Assembly: GCA_003573635.1 (NCBI GenBank)
Contig: QUTJ01031514.1
Span: forward strand, 1 to 12,382
DNA from: Goniomonas avonlea
Taxonomy: Eukaryota > Cryptophyceae > Goniomonadida > Goniomonadaceae
Reading direction: 5' to 3'
DNA length: 12,382 bases
Part shown: positions 8,238-12,382 of the stretch, one piece after another
How positions within the stretch are numbered: the first letter of the stretch is position 1
How the letters are laid out: each line of letters starts with the position of its first letter
The notes under the pieces: model-generated
Databases searched by the model: none
The model's input: only the letters and a program-made list of their open reading frames with translations
What the model was told of the DNA's origin: nothing
Made by a program: the position numbers and the translations under genes

Positions 8238-9342
8238 TCAAGACCTACAAAATGTTGGGTCACACACAACAATCGAAGCTAGCACGCGGTGTTCAACCAG
8301 TACATGAGATGGTTCGGCTTGAATAATCGCTGAATAAACAGATCCGACTCCCGAGCATATCAAATAATTACCTGGAAGGAGTCCTGAGTTGTCGAACGGG
8401 TTCTCCTCAGCTCTGTGCTTGTTGCGACTACTGCCACCCTTGCTGCGCTTGGAATTTTTGGCTTTGCTCAATTTCGATTTGCTGCCACCTGTCGCATGAC
8501 ACGTGACTTTGTGCATGGCAACATCAACTTCAACCTCCCAACTTCAGGCGGATTAGGGGGGTTGGTGTTCACCTTTGTTCGCGCGTGTTGAGAAATTTGC
8601 GTCCCTGGGATCATCGTCGTCGTCAAGATCGTCGAATGAATTGGAAAGGTCGACGGTGTTCCGCTTGCTCCCAGAATCTTTCGGGGGCGAAGTGTGTTGA
8701 GACGATTGTGCCACGGCACTCCTGAATGGGGGGGTAAGATGCACAGAAGCGAAGGATCAGCGCACCGGGTGCTTCGACTGTTTTTGTTCATGCACTTGGA
8801 CAAGTGCTGTGCATACTTGCAAACAACAACAACCCTGGAGCAATGGTCGCATTTAAATGTATCCGACGGAGTTTTCGAGGGCTGTTGTCCAAAAATGTCA
8901 AACCCTGGCTTATGAACAACCGCTGTGGAATCGTGTCAAGTGACGGCTTTCGCTGCAGAAGTTGCGTACCTTGAACGCCGCAAGCACCGCTTGGTGTTTG
9001 GGTCGCAGGACTGGATCGGTCGCTGCGCAAGTTCATTTTGTTAAGACGGAAAGTGAGAGCATCGTAACTCACAGTTGGCTTGGGCACAGCAGCCCTAGCT
9101 TCGCTTGCCGATGCACCTCGAAGCACACGTCCAGGCACAGGTCGTCGACAATGGAAGTGAACAAGTCTAACGTCTACAAGAGAAACGGGATTCAAATGAG
9201 GTTGCACAAAACATGAAAAGTGAAACGCTACCAAGATTGTGCTTGGGTCTGTCTTCACCAGCTTCGAGACGCCAGCGACCTGTTCCACCCCTCGCTTCAG
9301 CTTTTCCAGCTCCCGCTCTTGCGCGGCGAGAACTTGTGCCAT
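8238..9342 (-). CDS. SGF11: SGF11/ATXN7L3-like subunit of the SAGA deubiquitinase module, 7 exons
   Basis: Exons 9342-9232, 9173-9073, 9022-8970, 8904-8766, 8721-8573, 8488-8372 and probably 8329-8238 join in phase to 253 residues. An N-terminal helical region is followed by SIVDDLCLDVCFEVHRQAKL, the counterpart of the ATXN7L3 helix VDDxCLGxCFEVHR. Next come FDIFGQ and an Sgf11-type zinc finger CDHCSRVVVVCKYAQHLSKC (C-x2-C-x11-H-x3-C) followed by NKNSRSTR. The tail is acidic (DDLDDDDD) and then Lys/Ser-rich. In yeast and animals Sgf11 anchors the Ubp8/USP22 deubiquitinase to SAGA and its finger contacts the H2A/H2B acidic patch. The SCA7 domain of animal ATXN7L3 is not seen. The last intron (8371-8330, 42 bases) keeps the frame whether spliced or retained, so the C-terminus may vary by 14 residues. 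A possible 5' UTR intron acceptor lies just upstream of the start. Confidence 0.88.
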
Positions 9343-9674
9343 TGTTCTGAAAGTTGTTTGTGAACACTGTATATGAGAAAGACGGTTTGCGCACAATGGT
9401 GGAACGCCATCCCCTGGGAAATCTGTCTCGACCGTCAGGTTTCTTGCCATCTGTCGCTGACTGTTTTTGCGTCCTCTCCACTGATGAAGATTTGATGAGG
9501 ATCCACATCCGGCACATCCGGCCCACCCTTTTCATATCGAAGCCGTACTAGTACTTATCTACTAGGCCCTACTACCGGTATTTCGTCTTTGATTCGAAAT
9601 AACCTTTTCAACTTTCAACTTTCAAGCCATGGCCCATGAGTCCATCATACTGTCCATGACACCATGACCAAGAG
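9343..9674. promoter_or_regulatory. Divergent intergenic region between SGF11-like and Nudix genes
   Basis: This 332-base region separates two start codons pointing away from each other and must contain both promoters and leaders. It holds short repeats (ACATCCGGC-type at about 9505-9522, CAACTTTCAACTTTCAA at about 9609-9625) and, at its right end, several upstream ATGs. No TATA box is clear. Confidence 0.5.
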
Positions 9675-9678
9675 ATGA
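9629..9678 (+). promoter_or_regulatory. Nested upstream ORFs before the Nudix start
   Basis: Four ATGs precede the main start within 46 bases: 9629 (13 codons, stop 9665-9667), 9636 (8 codons, stop 9657-9659), 9656 (in frame with the first) and 9664 (5 codons, stop 9676-9678). The last stop overlaps the main ATG at 9675 as ATGA. If the transcript begins upstream of 9629, these would lower initiation at the main ORF or make it depend on reinitiation. The transcription start is unknown. Confidence 0.55.
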
Positions 9679-10370
9679 TCACGCGGACCAAGCGGCGGGT
9701 GGTGCTGGTGCTGAAAGGCAGCGTGGCCGTCTTTTTCCTGGTTTGCATTTGGTATTCGGGGTGGCGCGCTGAGGTGAACCCTGATTTTCGAGGGACTTCA
9801 CCACCTTGGCGAAAGATCGGTGAGACGAGGGCGGCAGAGCAGGTATTCAGCACGTCGCGTCTGCGATTGGAGAAGCATACTCGAGTGGTTGATGGCCTAA
9901 CAATCAAAGATTGGCTGTGGCTGGACTTTCCGGATCAAGTGAATGCACTAGTGCAGAGTGGTCCAGCTGGCAAGTTTCTGTTGTTCAATCAAACAAAGTA
10001 CGGTCTGACTGGGACTTCGCTTGCACCCATTGGAGGCTACGTAGAACCAGGAGAAACTCCGCTACAAGCTGTAGCCCGAGAAATTCTTGAAGAGACGGGT
10101 CTGGATTCATGTATTTTTCATGACTTGGGGACGTTTCGCGTGGACGTGAACAGGGGTTGCGGCTCCGTCTCCTCGTTCCTCGCTCTCGGTTGCAGGAAGT
10201 CCGACCTGTCAGCCCCCTCTGACGATCTGGAACGACAAAAGTGGGTTTGGCTTGACGAGTTCGAGCTTTCTCGTGCGCTCCTGGATCCTTGGCAGAGCGG
10301 ATTCAAGGAGGTGAAATGGAGCAACACTGTCGCCCTTGGCATCTTAAAACTGCACACCCTTCGAGAATGA
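9675..10370 (+). CDS. Membrane-anchored Nudix hydrolase, single exon
   Basis: The protein has 231 residues. A basic start (MITRTKRR) leads into a hydrophobic segment at about 9-29, reading as a signal anchor that would place the enzyme on the far side of the ER/Golgi membrane or in another organelle. The Nudix box is complete at residues 121-143 (GYVEPGETPLQAVAREILEE plus TGL), matching G-x5-E-x7-REUxEExGU with all metal-binding glutamates. The segment before it (IKDWLWLDFPDQVNALV, FLLFNQTKYGL) resembles ADP-ribose/sugar-nucleotide pyrophosphatase-like Nudix proteins. It probably hydrolyses a nucleoside diphosphate linked to another moiety; the substrate is not determinable. No intron is apparent, unlike its neighbours. 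It is convergent with the H2A gene, and an AATAAA follows at 10569. Confidence 0.9.
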   Translation: MITRTKRRVVLVLKGSVAVFFLVCIWYSGWRAEVNPDFRGTSPPWRKIGETRAAEQVFSTSRLRLEKHTRVVDGLTIKDWLWLDFPDQVNALVQSGPAGKFLLFNQTKYGLTGTSLAPIGGYVEPGETPLQAVAREILEETGLDSCIFHDLGTFRVDVNRGCGSVSSFLALGCRKSDLSAPSDDLERQKWVWLDEFELSRALLDPWQSGFKEVKWSNTVALGILKLHTLRE

Positions 10371-10568
10371 CGATCGTGCCATGAAAGTGCTGTACTGCTT
10401 GGTTCAACCTTCACACAACAGTGTTTCTGACTTGAGAGTAATCTGTTTAGGGAATACAACGTAACGAGCCGCTACGAGCCAGATGCAACTCTCCTGTTTT
10501 TGCAACCTCCTGTGCGTTGTGCACAGCACTCACGCTAGACAAAGAACTCGGTCACCTTTGAGGGAAAT

Positions 10569-10574
10569 AATAAA
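10569..10574 (+). terminator. Poly(A) signal AATAAA for the Nudix gene
   Basis: This is the first AATAAA after the Nudix stop codon, about 200 bases downstream. It lies beyond the stem-loop of the convergent H2A gene, so the two transcripts probably overlap at their 3' ends. Confidence 0.55.
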
Positions 10575-10601
10575 TCGAAGGCAATTCTCATCAAGTCGAT
10601 T

Positions 10602-10617
10602 GGTGCTAAGAAACACC
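10602..10617 (-). terminator. Histone-type 3' stem-loop
   Basis: On the minus strand the sequence is GGTGTTTCTTAGCACC: a six-base stem (with one G-U pair) and the four-base loop UCUU. It fits the replication-dependent histone consensus GGYYYUUYUNARRRCC except for one swapped base pair in the stem. It begins 31 bases after the H2A stop codon, the expected distance. In organisms using this system the loop is bound by SLBP and directs 3' cleavage without polyadenylation. Confidence 0.7.
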
Positions 10618-10647
10618 ATGAAGATCCGTTGGATAAGCTCGAAAATC

Positions 10648-11026
10648 TTACTGCTTCTTCTTCTTGCTGGACTTCTTGGGCATAAGAACGAAGTGAATGT
10701 TGGGGAGCACGCCACCGGAAGCAATGGTGGTACCCTTCAGGAGCTTGTTGAGCTCCTCGTCGTTCCTGACAGCCAATGTGGCGGGGGATGATGCGAGTCT
10801 TCTTGTTGTCGCGGGCGGCGTCGCCAGACAACTCAAGAACCTTAACGGCGAGGTATTCCATCACGGCGGCAAGGTAGACGGGGGCACCAGCACCGATGCG
10901 CTTGGCGAAACGGCCCTGACGGAGGAAGCGGTGAATGCGACCCACAGGGAACTGAAGCCCAGCCTTCACGGCACGAGACGTCGACCCGCCCTTCCCCTTT
11001 CCACGACCTGCAGCACCCTTTCCAGC
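10648..11026 (-). pseudogene. H2A: Histone H2A, frameshifted and lacking a visible start exon
   Basis: The frame from 11026 encodes an H2A tail and fold: [55 protein letters not shown]. Near 10776 the reading frame shifts, and the rest ([35 protein letters not shown], ending KKKKQ) is in another frame. Comparison with the H2A consensus RHIQLAVRN implies five bases are missing, and there is no room for an intron. Before residue A the sequence TAG is both an in-frame stop and a plausible splice acceptor, but no ATG-containing first exon is found up to the divergent gene. Glu61 of the nucleosome acidic patch reads Lys (YLAVKVLEL); Glu56, Glu64 and the later DEE are kept. No SQ(E/D) motif of H2A.X is present. 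It is either a pseudogene, an assembly error in a real gene, or a diverged variant. Confidence 0.8.
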
Positions 11027-11294
11027 CTATCTTTTGGAATATGCTTCGCCGACGGCCGAGCCTCTTTTGTGGCGTCAGTGCGATTGTGGCGAACGCCAGT
11101 GAATTTCACAGCGGCCAGCCACGCGGATCGAGCGGTAGAACAGGAGCATGAGCAGCTGAGCAGTGACAGTGTAGCGTAGGCTGCGTAGCCCTTTGATACG
11201 AGCTGGGTTTTACTTTTGACGCTGCTGATATGCGAGAGATTCTCCGAGACTCCGGCTGCACGACGCACGCTGCTTGCCAGCACGCAGAAGATCA
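11027..11294. promoter_or_regulatory. Divergent region between H2A and the OTUD6-like gene
   Basis: 268 bases separate the first recognisable H2A residue from the start of the plus-strand coiled-coil gene. It should contain both promoters and any first exon of H2A, but the only minus-strand ATG in it (near 11148) opens a frame unrelated to H2A. I see no TATA box. Confidence 0.45.
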
Positions 11295-11920
11295 ATGGGT
11301 AAAGTCAAGAAACAACGCGCGCACGCTCGCGCCAAGGCTCCATATGCGGGTGATGACATGGTTGACGTGGCTCCTGAGCCGTCTGCGGTCTCAGCAGAAG
11401 ATGATGACCTAGAGGTCGAGATGGATGATGCAGAATCAGCGGGGCGTGGCGCGACAAGGGGTGCAATCTTGCAGAGACACAAACGGGAATATCGAGAGCT
11501 TCGGTCGCAAATCCACAAACTGAAAACGGCCAGGCAGGCCATTCGAAAAAAGGACAAGAAGTTGGGTGAGGACCGCAAGGTGCGTTGTGTCATCATCTAT
11601 CGAGCTGGTGCTCACATAGGGACAGGACCTGTCCAAGGAGATCAAACGGCTTGAAAACGAGCAAAAGCAACGGCATGCTGCCGAACTTGCAGAATTTGAT
11701 GCCGCGCAACCAGAACCCATAAAGTGCCTCTGTCAAATGTTTCGCCACGTGCCTAACGTTTCTGCTTCGCAGTGCGATGACGGACGGTCCGTCCCAGCGA
11801 CCGCCCCGACCCGAAGGTAAGAAAAAGAACAAGAAGAAGAAGAAGGTCAAGCGAGGTACTGGTCCGAGCGGGGCCAAGCTGGCAGGCGTGCAGGACGTTC
11901 AGTTCATGGAGTCAGTCTGA
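11295..11920 (+). CDS. OTUD6-like N-terminal coiled-coil protein lacking an OTU domain, 3 exons
   Basis: Exons 11295-11579, 11626-11723 and 11773-11920 join in phase to 176 residues. The start is MGKVKKQRAHARAKAP, followed by an acidic stretch and a coiled coil at about 59-120 (ILQRHKREYRELRSQIHKLK, then LSKEIKRLENEQKQRHAAEL). This pattern closely resembles the N-terminus of OTUD6A/B deubiquitinases (RHRKEKKELQAKI... and KLEKEMEQKH). The last exon adds a Lys-rich run (EGKKKNKKKKKVKRG) and a short tail ending FMESV. No OTU catalytic domain follows: the stop at 11918 is followed within 140 bases by AATAAA. It could be a stand-alone partner or decoy for an OTUD6-type enzyme, or a small nucleolar/ribosome-associated protein; no enzymatic activity is expected. 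Confidence 0.75.
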
Positions 11921-12057
11921 TGACATCGAATTTTTCCTGCGTGTACAATATGGATCTCTGTGACTCGCCCAGTATCGCATGTCCTCTCGATCAAGCTGAA
12001 GCTTAGATGCTCGACCCGTTTTGCAAGTATTTAAATGCATATTCGTGAGCGAAATTC

Positions 12058-12063
12058 AATAAA
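12058..12063 (+). terminator. Poly(A) signal AATAAA for the OTUD6-like gene
   Basis: A canonical hexamer lies 138 bases after the stop codon, in an A/T-richer stretch. Its position supports the view that this gene really ends here and does not continue into an OTU domain. Confidence 0.7.
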
Positions 12064-12151
12064 CATAATGTACTGTAACGCCCGACACAGATGGCCGACC
12101 AAATCAATTCACCTCGACAAGAGCACAATAGGCTGCAACATCTTGATTTTC

Positions 12152-12157
12152 TTTATT
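12152..12157 (-). terminator. Poly(A) signal for the gene entering from the right
   Basis: On the minus strand this reads AATAAA, 73 bases after the stop codon of the terminal exon at 12230-12350. It lies about 90 bases from the plus-strand signal at 12058, so two genes end tail to tail here. Confidence 0.65.
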
Positions 12158-12229
12158 TTCTACGTCGCATTGTAACAAGAGTACCGTTGGAGGCCTTTAA
12201 ATAGCTCTCGCTGGCTCCCTCTTTCCCCG

Positions 12230-12350
12230 CTAGGCCGCTCGACGGCTGTCGCGATCAGCAAGGAACCACTGAGTGGACAACAGGACACCCCTCTGGATTG
12301 GTCCAGGTAGAGTATTTACGTGTGGGGGGAACTGCACAAGAGCCTCAGAT
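12230..12350 (-). CDS. Probable terminal exon of an unidentified gene (partial at right edge)
   Basis: After a plausible acceptor (GATCTACAG ending at 12351), a 39-residue open frame reads SEALVQFPPHVNTLPGPIQR, then GVLLSTQWFLADRDSRRAA and a TAG stop at 12230-12232. Amino-acid composition is protein-like and a poly(A) hexamer follows at the right distance. I do not recognise the family. The remainder of the gene lies outside the window. Confidence 0.5.
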
Positions 12351-12382
12351 CTGTAGATCAGAGTGAAGGGAGGGGAGGGGGG

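Noticed and set aside
8788-9450. 220-codon unspliced minus-strand frame over the SGF11-like gene
   Set aside because: It reads through two introns in the wrong frame and destroys the CFEVHR helix and the zinc finger, both of which are recovered by the spliced model.
10770-10782. An intron or programmed frameshift explaining the H2A break
   Set aside because: The conserved residues on either side are separated by too few bases for an intron, and bases are missing rather than slipped. No slippery sequence is visible and no H2A is known to use frameshifting.
12361-12382. G-quadruplex at the right edge
   Set aside because: Only three separated G runs lie within the window, so a four-run motif cannot be shown.

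Overview
This is nuclear DNA from a unicellular eukaryote, possibly an alga or another protist. The genes are split by short GT–AG introns (about 40 to 370 bases), both strands carry genes, AATAAA signals follow some genes, and a histone H2A-type gene has a metazoan/green-alga style 3' stem-loop. Nothing prokaryotic (operons, Shine-Dalgarno sites, CRISPR) is visible. The lineage cannot be fixed from the sequence. The AlkB and Nudix proteins resemble plant and algal forms, as I recall those families.

Layout, left to right. (1) About 187–4507, minus strand: a gene of at least 12 exons. It encodes a secreted protein with an acidic N-terminal stretch, several hundred residues rich in Arg/Lys, and a C-terminal Vps62-like (DUF946) domain. 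That domain is interrupted by an acidic insert followed by a 65-residue, purely cationic amphipathic helix. (2) 4686–6710, plus strand, divergent from the first gene: a seven-exon gene for a membrane-anchored protein that joins a U1/matrin-type zinc finger to an ALKBH-type Fe(II)/2-oxoglutarate dioxygenase. Its sixth exon has a decayed second copy on the far side of a (GT)31 tract. (3) 6711–8237: a gene-poor stretch between convergent genes. (4) 8238–9342, minus strand: a seven-exon SGF11/ATXN7L3-like subunit of the SAGA deubiquitinase module. (5) 9675–10370, plus strand: a single-exon, membrane-anchored Nudix hydrolase with nested short upstream ORFs. (6) 10648–11026, minus strand: a histone H2A gene that is frameshifted and has no visible start codon, yet keeps a histone-type 3' stem-loop. 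(7) 11295–11920, plus strand: a three-exon protein resembling the N-terminal coiled coil of OTUD6 deubiquitinases but without an OTU domain. (8) 12230–12350, minus strand: probable terminal exon of a gene entering from the right, followed by its own poly(A) signal.

Three genes have chromatin or ubiquitin themes (SGF11 acts on H2B ubiquitin, H2A, OTUD6-like), but they are separate eukaryotic transcription units and I do not claim they form a pathway. The most unusual object is the secreted polyampholyte/Vps62 protein. Exon models were built by hand: reading phase was required to match at each junction and the joined protein had to make sense. No junction has been tested against transcripts.
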